A stretch of 64,000 nt of DNA from Alphaproteobacteria bacterium (GTDB lineage: Bacteria; Pseudomonadota; Alphaproteobacteria; Rs-D84). How positions within the stretch are numbered: the stretch's first letter is position 1; every line of letters starts with the position of its first letter. The position numbers and the translations under genes are program-made. The notes beneath the pieces were generated by a model. The model had not been told where the DNA came from. It saw nothing but the letters and a program-made list of their open reading frames with translations, and searched no databases. Shown piece by piece: positions 43,375 to 52,783 of the stretch. The stretch spans positions 125,832 to 189,831 of the forward strand of contig JAFVUD010000006.1 of the NCBI GenBank assembly GCA_017502865.1, read 5' to 3'.

Positions 43375-44652
43375 TTAGTGTTTACCACCGATTTTTGTAC
43401 GGCCACCCATCAAAGGTTGCAGACATTTTGGAATGTTTACGGAACCGTCTGGATTTTGGTGGTTTTCAATAACAGGTACAATTGCACGTGGCAGGGCAAT
43501 TCCAGTGTTGTTTAATGTGGCACAGAATTGCATGTTGCCGTTTTTATCGCGATAGCGGGTATTTGTGCGGCGGGCCTGGAATTGACCAATCGACGAACAA
43601 GAGCCCAATTCACGATATGCATTTTCGCTGGGGAACCATGCTTCGACGTCGTGCATTTTAACTTTGTTAAATCCCATGTCGCCGGTGCATGCTGCAATTA
43701 CACGATATGGTAATTCTAAATCAGCCATTACTTCGCACAGGTTGTTCAACAAATGTTCGTGCATTTCGTCTGATTGTTCCGGTGTGCAATAGATGTATTG
43801 TTCAACCTTGTTAAATTGGTGTATACGCACGATTCCGCGGGTGTCACGACCGGCGGCACCGGCTTCTTTGCGGAAGCATGGTGAAAAGCCGGCGTATTTA
43901 ATTGGCAAATCTTTTTCGTTCAAAACTTCATCGCTGTGCAATGAATTCAAGATGATTTCAGCCGTTCCAGCCAGACATCTGTCGGTATCGGTCAGCATGA
44001 AAACATCGTTGTTCATTACAGATAAATCAGAACCCATAAAGTGGCCCGCATTAAAGATTGTTTGTGGTTTTGTAATAGATGGGCAATTTACGAATGTAAA
44101 ACCCTTGGCCATTAATTTTTGCAAAACATATGTTTGGATTGCCAATTCCAGTTCGGCCGCTTCGCCAAACAGGGCGTATGTACGGGTGCCACAGATAGAT
44201 GCAATTTTTTCAGGTTTCCACCAGCCATTCATTTCCAATAAATCCCACTGGGCACGTGGGGTGAAATCAAATTCACGTGGTGTGCCAACACGGCGGATTT
44301 CGACGTTTTCTGTGTCGTCACGACCGATTGGTGCATCGGCAGATGGAATCTGGGGAACACGGTGCAATAAATCGTCCAGGGCGGCTTCTTTGTCGGCCAA
44401 TTCAGCCATGTCGGCGGCGATTTCTGCGTTGATTTCTTTGGAGCGGGCAATTAATGGTGCCTTGTCCGTGGCGGTTGGAATTTCACGTGTGATTTTATTT
44501 TTTTCAGCAGTCTTGCTTTGAGTAATTGTTTTTAATTCACGGACACGTGCGTCCAGTGCCAGAATTTCATCTGATTTATCTTCGAATCCCTTTAATTCGC
44601 AGGCACGTTTTATGGCGTCTGGGTTTTCACGAATAAATTTAATATCCAACAT
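43375..44652 (-). CDS. serS: Serine--tRNA ligase
   Basis: 425 aa. Class II aminoacyl-tRNA synthetase. N-terminal long coiled-coil tRNA-binding arm (about residues 28-100), motif 2 around CFRKEAGAAGRDTRG near 255-269, and motif 3 with FCATLNNTGIALPRAIVPVIEN near 375-396. The last residues read CLQPLMGGRTKIGG. Start ATG 44652; it is divergent from trxB with a 265-base AT-rich gap. Confidence 0.96.
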   Translation of the reverse strand: MLDIKFIRENPDAIKRACELKGFEDKSDEILALDARVRELKTITQSKTAEKNKITREIPTATDKAPLIARSKEINAEIAADMAELADKEAALDDLLHRVPQIPSADAPIGRDDTENVEIRRVGTPREFDFTPRAQWDLLEMNGWWKPEKIASICGTRTYALFGEAAELELAIQTYVLQKLMAKGFTFVNCPSITKPQTIFNAGHFMGSDLSVMNNDVFMLTDTDRCLAGTAEIILNSLHSDEVLNEKDLPIKYAGFSPCFRKEAGAAGRDTRGIVRIHQFNKVEQYIYCTPEQSDEMHEHLLNNLCEVMADLELPYRVIAACTGDMGFNKVKMHDVEAWFPSENAYRELGSCSSIGQFQARRTNTRYRDKNGNMQFCATLNNTGIALPRAIVPVIENHQNPDGSVNIPKCLQPLMGGRTKIGGKH

Positions 44653-44917
44653 TATTTTTTCCCTTGGTATATATTTATGTGGTCTATGTTATTACGATGC
44701 GATTGAAATCGCAATTGTTTAATGAAAAAATCTGTGCAAATTATTCCCCCAACGGGGATGATGAAAAAGCAGATGAAAATACAAATCTGATGTGCATTTC
44801 GTGTTTGATTATAGACAAAAATATATATAAAGGCAACTTTTTTTATATATGTGAATTTTGTTTGCGTGGCACGATATATTGTGTTATGTTGTCCCCGAAA
44901 ACAAGGAAGGTTTTACT

Positions 44918-45820
44918 ATGTATGATGTTATTATTTTGGGTTCGGGTCCGGCAGGATTGACGGCGGCACTGTATACAGCCCGTGCAAATAAAAAGACTTT
45001 GGTTTTAGGGGGCGACAGATTAGGAGGTCAGACCGCAGGGATTGCCGTGCTGGAAAACTATCCAGGTTGGGCCGGCAGTGGTATGGAATTGGCTGAATTT
45101 ATGAAAAATCAGGCAACAACATTTGGGGCCGAGGTGGAATTTGTTTCTGCAACAAATATTTCGGGTGATGCGGAAAATGGTTTCGTTGTGAAATGTGATA
45201 ATGGCAAAGAATATTCTGGTAAAACGGTTATCGTTGCAACAGGGGCCAGCCCACGCAAGTTAGATATCGAAGGGGCACGTGAATTTATGGGACGTGGCGT
45301 TTCGTATTGTGCGACATGTGATGGATTCTTTTACAGTGGACGGACAGTCATTGTTATGGGTGGCGGAAACAGTGCGTTGAATGATGCGTTGTATTTGGCA
45401 GATTTGGCCAAAACGGTTAAAATTGTGTACAGAAAATCTGAATTTTTCCGTGCAGAAGCGGTTCTGCGTGAACGTGTGGCACAGCGTGAAAATATCGAAT
45501 GTTTGTTCAATACAGATTTGGTAAAGATTGCAGCAAAGCCAGATTCAGAAGATGGTGAATTGATTGCAACAACAACAGATGGTACAGAAATTGTAACCGA
45601 TGGTATTTTTGTTGCCATTGGACACGAAGCAAATACAGATTTCCTGACTGAAGATATCAAGCGTGATGCCATGGGACGTTTGGCACCAGATGCATTGCCA
45701 GCGGGTATGTTTGTTGCAGGCGACGTTCATTCGGATATTAAAATGCAAATTGCAACAGCCGTTGGTACGGGGTGTACGGCCGGTATGGATGCGGTGGCAT
45801 TTTTAAACAAAATGCAATAA
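44918..45820 (+). CDS. trxB: Thioredoxin-disulfide reductase
   Basis: 300 aa. NADPH-dependent reductase of thioredoxin. FAD site GSGPAGLTAAL near 9-19, redox motif CATC in VSYCATCDGFF near 133-143, NADP site MGGGNSALNDAL near 155-166, and the C-terminal FVAGDVHSDIKMQIATAVGTG. Start ATG 44918 after aaggaagg. The upstream 265 bases (44653-44917) are AT-rich; I see a possible TTGCGT..TATGTT pair near 44870-44890 but no convincing gene. Confidence 0.95.
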   Translation: MYDVIILGSGPAGLTAALYTARANKKTLVLGGDRLGGQTAGIAVLENYPGWAGSGMELAEFMKNQATTFGAEVEFVSATNISGDAENGFVVKCDNGKEYSGKTVIVATGASPRKLDIEGAREFMGRGVSYCATCDGFFYSGRTVIVMGGGNSALNDALYLADLAKTVKIVYRKSEFFRAEAVLRERVAQRENIECLFNTDLVKIAAKPDSEDGELIATTTDGTEIVTDGIFVAIGHEANTDFLTEDIKRDAMGRLAPDALPAGMFVAGDVHSDIKMQIATAVGTGCTAGMDAVAFLNKMQ

Positions 45821-45830
45821 GTTATGAAAA

Positions 45831-45860
45831 TAAAACGGGAACCAAAAGATTCCCGTTTTT
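45831..45860. terminator. Bidirectional terminator between trxB and the J-domain gene
   Basis: Stem taaaacgggaa pairs with ttcccgttttt, with T-runs on both strands; both genes end here. Confidence 0.85.
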
Positions 45861-46364
45861 TTATTTTTTACCAAAATGCTTTTTCAATATTTCGTATGCG
45901 GCAGAAATCCGGGCGAATTCTGTGGCGGCATTTTGTTTGTCGATGGCGGTGTCGGGGTGGTATTTTTTTGCCAATGTGCGGTATTTTGCACCGACTTCAC
46001 GCCATGTGGCAGATATGCCCAACCCGAATACTTTTAATGCACCGGTGACATTTGTAGGTAATTTACTTTTGGCAGGGATGCGGTCAAATGCACTGCGGCC
46101 GGTGATAAAATCGTTGATGAATTTAGCATAGTCAGATGCGTCTTTGTTTGCGGTTTCTTTGTCTTTTAAAGATGCGCCAAATGTTTGCCGTTCCCAATCG
46201 GCTTCGATTTCATCGGGGGTCATGTCGGCATAGTAATTCCAATTTTTATTGTATTCGGCGGCGTGTTCTTGGCAGAAAAACCAGTATTCACGCAGGTCGC
46301 GTGATTTTGGGGCACGGCATGTGCCCGCCTTGGTGCAGCCGGGTTTATCACATTTTTTTATCAT
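45861..46364 (-). CDS. J-domain protein with N-terminal zinc-binding region
   Basis: 167 aa. The C-terminal J domain (about residues 115-165) has KYRTLAKKYHPDTAID; the HPD triad is intact, so it can stimulate DnaK. The N-terminus has Cys pairs C5/C10 and C16 with FCQEHAAEYN near 30, a likely zinc-binding head seen in alphaproteobacterial J proteins. The start overlaps the xerD stop by four bases (ATGA), so it is the last gene of the lptG-orf44-xerD-dnaJ-like operon. Confidence 0.85.
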   Translation of the reverse strand: MIKKCDKPGCTKAGTCRAPKSRDLREYWFFCQEHAAEYNKNWNYYADMTPDEIEADWERQTFGASLKDKETANKDASDYAKFINDFITGRSAFDRIPAKSKLPTNVTGALKVFGLGISATWREVGAKYRTLAKKYHPDTAIDKQNAATEFARISAAYEILKKHFGKK

Positions 46365-47227
46365 TTGTTTGATACCTTGGTTGATGATAATGGGTGATGC
46401 AGGGAAACAGTTTCTTGTAATTTTTCTGGCATCACATGGGTATAAATTTGTGTTGTTGATATGTCTTCGTGGCCCAACATTGTTTGTATCGCACGCAGGT
46501 TTGCACCGCCCGATAACAGGTGTGAAGCAAATGAATGGCGTAATACGTGTGGGCTGACCCGATTAGGGTCGATACCCGCCAGTACGGCACATTTCTTTAA
46601 TATTTTGAAAAAACCGTCACGGGTAATGTGGCCAGATGCTGCGTTTGTTGGGAATACGTATTTCGAATCGACATCACCACGCATGTTTAACCATTTTTCC
46701 AATGCGGCGATGGCACCGCTGTGCATTGGGACGATTCGTTCTTTGGCACCTTTGCCATGAATTAATAATTTGTCACCCAGTATTGCAGTGATTGGTAATT
46801 CACATAATTCAGATACACGCAGACCAGATGCGTACAGTAATTCAATCATTGCACGCAGGCGGGTAGAATTTTTTGTGTCGCCCGCAGAAGAAATCAGCAA
46901 ATCGATTTCTTCGATGGATAAAAATTTAGGTAATGTGCGACCCCGTTTTGGTAATTCCAGGTTTGCGGTTGGATTGTGTGAAATGATTTTTTCCAACATT
47001 AAAAATTTATAGAAACCACGCAGAGAACTGGCCTTGCGGGCGATGGATGATGCCTTGTCCGGCAGTGATGATAAATATTTTTGAATGTCCCCAGATGTTG
47101 CATTCATCAGCCCGCCAGAAATCGTGTCGTTGGCGTGGTTCAGGTCTGATGCATAACTGGCCAGGGTGCGTGGACTGCGACCCTTTTCGGCGGACAGGGC
47201 TTCTAAAAATATTTCGATATAGTTCAT
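46361..47227 (-). CDS. xerD: Tyrosine recombinase XerD
   Basis: 288 aa. Resolves chromosome dimers at dif with XerC. N-terminal SAM-like domain (SPRTLASYASDLNHAN), catalytic residues Arg in YASGLRVSELCEL near 150, Lys in GKGAKERIVP near 178, HVLRHSFASHLL near 237 (His-Arg), His in MLGHEDIS near 262, and Tyr in TTQIYTHV near 271. Start ATG 47227 overlaps the stop of the 44-aa ORF. Confidence 0.92.
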   Translation of the reverse strand: MNYIEIFLEALSAEKGRSPRTLASYASDLNHANDTISGGLMNATSGDIQKYLSSLPDKASSIARKASSLRGFYKFLMLEKIISHNPTANLELPKRGRTLPKFLSIEEIDLLISSAGDTKNSTRLRAMIELLYASGLRVSELCELPITAILGDKLLIHGKGAKERIVPMHSGAIAALEKWLNMRGDVDSKYVFPTNAASGHITRDGFFKILKKCAVLAGIDPNRVSPHVLRHSFASHLLSGGANLRAIQTMLGHEDISTTQIYTHVMPEKLQETVSLHHPLSSTKVSNK

Positions 47228-47361
47228 TATGGAAATACCACAATTTCATTCATGTGTTGAACCGGGGCAAATGAAATAATCATCATTGCCAGCAGTACGG
47301 CAACCAATATCCAAATAAATATGTTGCGAATGGTGTTGTTCTTTTTACGTTTTAGTGGCAT
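47227..47361 (-). CDS. Small single-helix membrane protein (44 aa)
   Basis: A 44-codon ORF starting at ATG 47361 with aggga eight bases before. The product has a basic N-terminus (MPLKRKKNNTIR), one membrane helix (IFIWILVAVLLAMMIISFA) and a short tail (VQHMNEIVVFP). Its stop TAA overlaps the ATG of xerD, so it is translated as part of the operon between lptG and xerD. Too short for a family match, but the coding signs are good. Confidence 0.6.
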   Translation of the reverse strand: MPLKRKKNNTIRNIFIWILVAVLLAMMIISFAPVQHMNEIVVFP

Positions 47362-47383
47362 TTTTACATCCCTGGGTTTTTGT

Positions 47384-48442
47384 TTATATAGAATCAAATG
47401 AATTTATAAATAGTCCGGCACCTGCAATGATTATCAATGGTGGTGCAATGATTGCCAACAATGGTGGAATAACACCGGTGGCACCCAATGCGTTAAACAT
47501 GTTGGTCAGGAAATATACCGCAAAGCATGTGATGATACCGATACTGAATTTTATACCAAAACTGTAATTGCGGCGTTGTTTTGTTTGAGAAAATGCAACA
47601 CCCAATGTTGCCATTGCAATCATTGTTAATGGCAAGAACAGCAATGTCCAGAATTGGACCAGGTGTCCACGGGTTGGGGCACCGATTGCATCCATTTTTT
47701 TAATAAAATGGGGCAGGGCCCAGAATGAAATCTGGTCGGGTTGCAGGTATCTGTCCAGAACGGTTTGTGGGTTCAGTAATGTCTGCATTTCCCATTTTTG
47801 TTTTTTAGGTGTGCCGTTTGAATCCCAAACAATGGCATTGGCGGCAGACAGACCAGAATTAGACAAGGTTATTTTGTCTGCAAAAATTCGTTGGGTTGCC
47901 TTGAACGTTGAATCTTGGTAGAAAATGGTTGCGTTTTCGAAAATCAAGTCGTCGCCAGATTTTGTCATTGTGTCTGCATTTAATGTGATGGTGCCGTGTT
48001 CAGAACCTTCACGCAGCCAGATTTCATCGTCTATTAATTGCAAATTGTCGGGGGTGATGTTTTCTGTGCTGACCCCGACGGAATATGGATTAACAACAGT
48101 TGTTGCAAAAATACCAATCAGGGCGGCACCAACCAAGAATGGGCGGGCCGATTGATATGGTGACAGGCCGGCACTGGAAACAATAACGCTTTCGCTGGAT
48201 TTAGTCAGGTTATATGCAGTCAACAATGTGCCCATAAATACCGCCAATGGTAAAAACAATGGTACGTATTCCAGTAATCGTATCCATGCATCGGTCAGGG
48301 CGGCAATCGCATTCGGGTTAGATGGCAGGCGTTCTACAAACGTTACCGCCATGATAATGCCGCATACAACCAACATAACCAAACCGAATCCAGAAAAAAA
48401 TCGGCGCATTAAAAATCGTGTCAAAATATTCAGTCTAAACAT
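47384..48442 (-). CDS. lptG: LPS export permease LptG/LptF
   Basis: 352 aa. Inner-membrane permease that extracts lipopolysaccharide for the Lpt bridge. About six helices in the usual arrangement: three near the start (FFSGFGLVMLVVCGIIMAVTF, VPLFLPLAVFMGTLLTAYN, PFLVGAALIGIFATTVVNPY), a periplasmic jellyroll domain, and three near the end (LLFLPLTMIAMATLGVAF, FSIGIITCFAVYFLTNMFNALG, PPLLAIIAPPLIIIAGAGLF). LptF and LptG are hard to separate; only one is in this locus. Start ATG 48442. Confidence 0.85.
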   Translation of the reverse strand: MFRLNILTRFLMRRFFSGFGLVMLVVCGIIMAVTFVERLPSNPNAIAALTDAWIRLLEYVPLFLPLAVFMGTLLTAYNLTKSSESVIVSSAGLSPYQSARPFLVGAALIGIFATTVVNPYSVGVSTENITPDNLQLIDDEIWLREGSEHGTITLNADTMTKSGDDLIFENATIFYQDSTFKATQRIFADKITLSNSGLSAANAIVWDSNGTPKKQKWEMQTLLNPQTVLDRYLQPDQISFWALPHFIKKMDAIGAPTRGHLVQFWTLLFLPLTMIAMATLGVAFSQTKQRRNYSFGIKFSIGIITCFAVYFLTNMFNALGATGVIPPLLAIIAPPLIIIAGAGLFINSFDSI

Positions 48443-48559
48443 TTTTTTGTACTGTTTTTCTATACATAATCAATTAAAAGTATACCTTGTTCATTTCACA
48501 ATTGCAAAATTAAAATGAATTCTTATAATTTGCATACTAAATAGATAATAGGATTTGTT

Positions 48560-49030
48560 ATGGAAAAGAAACCAATTTCACGTGCGGGATTTGACGGATT
48601 GGTCAAAGAACTGAAAGATTTAAAGGAAGTTCAACGCCCAGATATACTGAAAACTGTGCAGTGGGCACGGTCGCTGGGGGATTTGTCGGAAAATGCGGAT
48701 TACAGTGCCGCCAAAGAAAAACAGCGTCAAATCGATAAAAGAATTCAATTTATTGAAAATGTTATCGAAAATGCAGCGATTATTGATGTGGACAGTTTGT
48801 CGGGCAATCGGGTTGTGTTTGGTGCCAAAGTTATTGCCGAAGACGAAGATGGTAATCGTATGCAGTGCAGAATTTTGTCTGATATCGAATCGGATGGCCG
48901 CCAGGTTATTTCATGTACATCACCGGTTGGACGTGCGATGATTGGCCGATGCGTTGGCGATACATGTATTGTTAAATTGCCCAGTGGTGAAAAAGAATAC
49001 GAAATTTTAGAAGTTAAATTCAAAGACTGA
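48560..49030 (+). CDS. greA: Transcription elongation factor GreA
   Basis: 156 aa. GreA rescues backtracked RNA polymerase by cleaving the 3' end of the transcript in the active site. N-terminal coiled coil with LKEVQRPDILKTVQWARSLGDLSENADYSAAKEKQ; the acidic pair in DLSENADY is the tip that enters the polymerase. C-terminal domain has SPVGRAMIGRCVGD. Seven bases to mutL. TATAAT near 48526 may be the promoter. Confidence 0.95.
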   Translation: MEKKPISRAGFDGLVKELKDLKEVQRPDILKTVQWARSLGDLSENADYSAAKEKQRQIDKRIQFIENVIENAAIIDVDSLSGNRVVFGAKVIAEDEDGNRMQCRILSDIESDGRQVISCTSPVGRAMIGRCVGDTCIVKLPSGEKEYEILEVKFKD

Positions 49031-49037
49031 AAAAATA

Positions 49038-50816
49038 ATGACAGTTCGTGTGCTGCCTGATTTTTTGATAAACCAAATTGCCGCCGGTGAAGTGGTTGAA
49101 CGACCCGCCAGTGTGGTGAAAGAATTGGTGGAAAATGCGCTGGATGCGGGGGCAGACCAGATTGTTATAGATGTTGTTGATGGTGGGCGAACACTGATAA
49201 GTGTTATTGATAATGGTTCAGGAATGAGCCGTGAAGATTTAGCCACAGCGATAAATCGGCATGCGACATCTAAGTTGCCAGATGATGATTTGCTGAACAT
49301 CAATTTTATGGGATTTCGTGGAGAGGCCTTGCCATCGATTGCGTCTGTGTCGGATATGGTTATTGATACGTGCAATGGTGTGGATGCAAATGGTTGGCAA
49401 TTAAATGCGACAACGGGTGAAATTAAACCGTCTGCATGGGAAGCGGGGACACGAATTCGGGTTGAAAATTTATTCGCACGGACGCCGGCACGATTAAAGT
49501 TTCTGCGTGGTGACAGGGCAGAAATGATGTCTGTTCTGGAAGTGGTTAAGCGTTTAGCAATGGCACGACCAGATGTTGGTTTTGTGTTGAATAACAAATG
49601 GTTCTTTGTCAAAAATCAGGATTTGATGGACAGAATTTCATCGGTTATGGGCGATGAAGTTCGGGGGCGTATGTTGGATATAGATGCAGAATCTGTATCC
49701 AGTTCGGGGTTGAAATTATCGGGCTTTATTTCAGAGCCTACGTTGCGGCGTGCGTCGTCGGTTGATCAATATTTGTTTGTGAATGGCCGACCGGTTAAGG
49801 ATAAGGTTTTGGTTGGTGCATTGCGGGCAGCGTATATGGACGTTATGCATGCACGTGAATTCCCACTGTGTGCGTTATATTTAACAATGGATACACGTGC
49901 GGTTGATGTGAATGTGTCGCCCGCCAAGACCGAAGTGCATTTTCTGGAACCGTCGCATATTCGGGCGTTTATTATCAAGACTTTGCGAAATCGTTTGGCA
50001 CAAACAATGGCAGAAAAAGCAGTTCAGCCAATCCAGGCTGATACACCGGATTTTGAATTTGTGCCCGCTGTTCGTCCCCAGGAAATGCGATTTGACGTGC
50101 CAAAAGTGTCGCCGGTTATTGCACCACGGGTTGTGCAGGCTGAATTGAAAATTGCATGTCCAGACAATAATGATTCGATTGAACAATTTGTTCAGCAACG
50201 ATACACAGAAAATCAAAATCAGGTTCCAGAAACAGTCAAAGAAGAAAATGATTTTGCACTGGGGCGTGTAATTGGTCAGGTTGGTAATAAATATATTTTG
50301 GCCCAGAAAGATGACAATCTGGTAATTATTGACCAACATGCGGCACATGAAAGAATTACGTATGAAAAACTGCGTGAACATAAAATTAAAACACAGCCAT
50401 TATTGACACCGATTGTTATAAATATGCGTAGCGAAGATGTTAATGCGGTTTTATCTGTGGCAGATGAAATGCGGGCATCGGGTTTGGTGGTAGATGCGTT
50501 TGGTGGTGATGCGGTGGCGATTTTTGAAAAGCCTGCGGATTGGGATTTGAACTGGGGCGATTTGTTCAAAGCAATTGCAGACGAGGTGCGTGTATATGGG
50601 CATTCGTCACAACTGAATGAAAAACTGCATTTGAAATTGGCGAACTATGCGTGTCATCATTCGGTGCGGGCAGGGCAAAAATTAGACATAAATCAAATGG
50701 ATGCGTTGCTGCGTGATATAGAAAATACCCAACGGGCGGGTCAATGTAATCATGGTCGGCCGGTTTATAAATTCATTCCATTGACGGAAATTGATGGGTG
50801 GTTTGAACGCCTGTAA
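49038..50816 (+). CDS. mutL: DNA mismatch repair protein MutL
   Basis: 592 aa. GHKL ATPase of mismatch repair: ENALDAGAD near 32, DNGSGM near 57, GFRGEAL near 92. The C-terminal domain carries the endonuclease motif DQHAAHERITYE (DQHAX2EX4E) near 430-441, with ACHHSVRAG near 538 and CNHGRPV near 570. So this MutL can nick DNA itself, and no MutH is expected. The linker between about 330 and 400 is low-complexity. Downstream of greA by seven bases; yajC follows after 72. Confidence 0.95.
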   Translation: MTVRVLPDFLINQIAAGEVVERPASVVKELVENALDAGADQIVIDVVDGGRTLISVIDNGSGMSREDLATAINRHATSKLPDDDLLNINFMGFRGEALPSIASVSDMVIDTCNGVDANGWQLNATTGEIKPSAWEAGTRIRVENLFARTPARLKFLRGDRAEMMSVLEVVKRLAMARPDVGFVLNNKWFFVKNQDLMDRISSVMGDEVRGRMLDIDAESVSSSGLKLSGFISEPTLRRASSVDQYLFVNGRPVKDKVLVGALRAAYMDVMHAREFPLCALYLTMDTRAVDVNVSPAKTEVHFLEPSHIRAFIIKTLRNRLAQTMAEKAVQPIQADTPDFEFVPAVRPQEMRFDVPKVSPVIAPRVVQAELKIACPDNNDSIEQFVQQRYTENQNQVPETVKEENDFALGRVIGQVGNKYILAQKDDNLVIIDQHAAHERITYEKLREHKIKTQPLLTPIVINMRSEDVNAVLSVADEMRASGLVVDAFGGDAVAIFEKPADWDLNWGDLFKAIADEVRVYGHSSQLNEKLHLKLANYACHHSVRAGQKLDINQMDALLRDIENTQRAGQCNHGRPVYKFIPLTEIDGWFERL

Positions 50817-50888
50817 AAATCAACTATTTTCCTTTACTTTTCTGGTGTTTTTGTCTATTGTGGGCATATCAAAGCAAGGAGAAATTAC

Positions 50889-51191
50889 ATGGAACAGACA
50901 TCCGTAGTTGTAGATAATGCAACACAGGCCGCCCAGCAGGGCAGTGTGTGGGGCATGGTTCTGTATTTAATCGTTGTGTTTGGTATAATCTATCTGTTGA
51001 TGGTGCGACCAAATAAAAAACGTATGGCAGAATACCAGAAGATGCTGGATTCGCTGCAGGTGGGAAACAGAGTGATGGCAGCAGGTATCTATGGTGTAAT
51101 CAAAAAAATCAATGAAAAAACAATTGAATTAGAAGTTGCAAAAGGTGTTGTTATTGAAGTCAATAAAAACGCCGTGTCTTTGGTTGAATAA
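50889..51191 (+). CDS. yajC: Preprotein translocase subunit YajC
   Basis: 100 aa. Small Sec accessory protein: one membrane helix near residues 20-42 (VWGMVLYLIVVFGIIYLLMVRP) followed by a soluble basic tail with MVRPNKKRMAEYQKMLDSLQVGNRV, the family signature. Start ATG 50889 after aaggagaaatt. It begins the yajC-secD-secF set. Confidence 0.92.
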   Translation: MEQTSVVVDNATQAAQQGSVWGMVLYLIVVFGIIYLLMVRPNKKRMAEYQKMLDSLQVGNRVMAAGIYGVIKKINEKTIELEVAKGVVIEVNKNAVSLVE

Positions 51192-51205
51192 AAAAGGGTT
51201 GTGGT

Positions 51206-52759
51206 ATGTTTAAAAAGTTAGCGATTGTATTTGTCGCATTGTTTGGGGTTTTGTTGGCGGTACCAACAATGTCACCAAAGTTGGCACCGTATTTTCCATC
51301 ATGGATTGGGCCTGTGTCGTTGGGGCTGGATTTAAAAGGTGGGGCACAGTTGTTGTTAGAAGTTGATACAACAACAATGTTCCAAGAAAAGTCTGTGCAA
51401 TTATACGATGAAACACGCAGTGCATTGATTGACAGAAACAAGGGCGTTATTCGTTTTTCTAATTTGCGTAATAACGATGGTGTTGTGTCGTTGGTTGTGC
51501 GTGATGCAGACCAGGTGTCTGATGCCAAGGGACGATTGAAGGCAGCGTTTGGTAATACTGTTGAAATTTCGTCAGATGGTAAAACAATTACACTGGCGTA
51601 TTCAGAAACACAGAAAGAAGAAATGGTTAAAGATGCACTGGCACGCAGTGTGGAAATTGTTCGTCGCAGAATTGACGCATTGGGGACCAAAGAACCATCT
51701 ATTCAAAGTCAGGGTGGAAAATATATCTTGGTCCAATTGCCAGGTGTTGATAATCCAGAACGTATTAAAGAGTTGATTGGGCAAACTGCGAAAATGACAT
51801 TCCATTTGGTAAATGAAAATGTTTCGCCAGACCAGTTGGCGTCGGGACGTGCACCAAATGGTACAGAATTTTTGCCATACATGAATATGCCATGGCAGAC
51901 AGTTCCTGTTTATAGCCGTGTAGAGGTTTCAGGCGAATCGCTGAAAGATTCCCAGGCGGACTTTGACCAGAATAATATGCCAGTTGTGACAACTGTGTTC
52001 GATGCATCTGGGGCACGCAGATTTGCAAAATTGACCACAGAACATGTAAATGAAAGATTTGCAATTGTTTTGGACGGCAAGGTTTTGTCTGCACCAACGA
52101 TTCGTGAACCAATTCCAGGTGGTCGTGGACAGATTTCGGGTGGTTTTTCATTACAGGAAGCAAAAGATTTGGCGGTGCTGTTGCGTTCGGGGGCATTGCC
52201 TGCACCGTTGACGGTTATCGAAGAACGTACAGTTGGGGCCGGTTTGGGTGCCGACACAATTGAACGTGGTAAAATTGGTGCGGTGACAGGGGTATTGTTT
52301 ATCTTTGTATTCTTGCTGTTGACGTATCGTATGTTCGGTGTGATTGCCAGTTTGGCATTGGTAATCAATTTGGGAATGATTGTTGGATTGACCGCTTTGT
52401 TCGGTGCAACACTGACATTGCCAGGTATTGCGGGTATCGTGCTGACACTGGGTATGGCGGTGGACGCAAATATTTTGCCGTTTGAAAGAATTCGTGACGA
52501 AGTACGTGCAGGTGTGCCACCATTGCGTGCAGTAAACTTGGGATTTGATCGTTCGTTAAAAACGGTTATGGACGGAAACTTGACCACGTTGATTTGTGCA
52601 TTGGTATTGTTCCAGTTTGGTGCCGGTCCAATTCGTGGGTTTGCAGTCACGCTGTCGATTGGTATTTTGACAACATTGTTCACATGCGTATGGTTGTCCA
52701 AAGTATTTGTCGATTGGTACATGAACGGCAAAAACAAAAAAATTGGATATATTAAATAA
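51206..52759 (+). CDS. secD: Protein translocase subunit SecD
   Basis: 517 aa. SecD and SecF use the proton gradient to pull proteins out of SecYEG. Motifs: LGLDLKGGAQLLLEVD near 34-49, the P1 domain, GRGQISGGFSLQEAKDLAVLLRSGALPAPL near 305-335, and GMAVDANILPFERIRDE near 418-434. Six membrane helices: the first near the start and five toward the C-terminus. SecF follows after 24 bases. Confidence 0.96.
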   Translation: MFKKLAIVFVALFGVLLAVPTMSPKLAPYFPSWIGPVSLGLDLKGGAQLLLEVDTTTMFQEKSVQLYDETRSALIDRNKGVIRFSNLRNNDGVVSLVVRDADQVSDAKGRLKAAFGNTVEISSDGKTITLAYSETQKEEMVKDALARSVEIVRRRIDALGTKEPSIQSQGGKYILVQLPGVDNPERIKELIGQTAKMTFHLVNENVSPDQLASGRAPNGTEFLPYMNMPWQTVPVYSRVEVSGESLKDSQADFDQNNMPVVTTVFDASGARRFAKLTTEHVNERFAIVLDGKVLSAPTIREPIPGGRGQISGGFSLQEAKDLAVLLRSGALPAPLTVIEERTVGAGLGADTIERGKIGAVTGVLFIFVFLLLTYRMFGVIASLALVINLGMIVGLTALFGATLTLPGIAGIVLTLGMAVDANILPFERIRDEVRAGVPPLRAVNLGFDRSLKTVMDGNLTTLICALVLFQFGAGPIRGFAVTLSIGILTTLFTCVWLSKVFVDWYMNGKNKKIGYIK

Positions 52760-52783
52760 GAAAATGCAAAAAGGGGAAATGTG

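Noticed and set aside
44697..44960. Open frame across the serS-trxB gap
   Set aside because: It overlaps the start of trxB in another frame and shows no coding or start signals.
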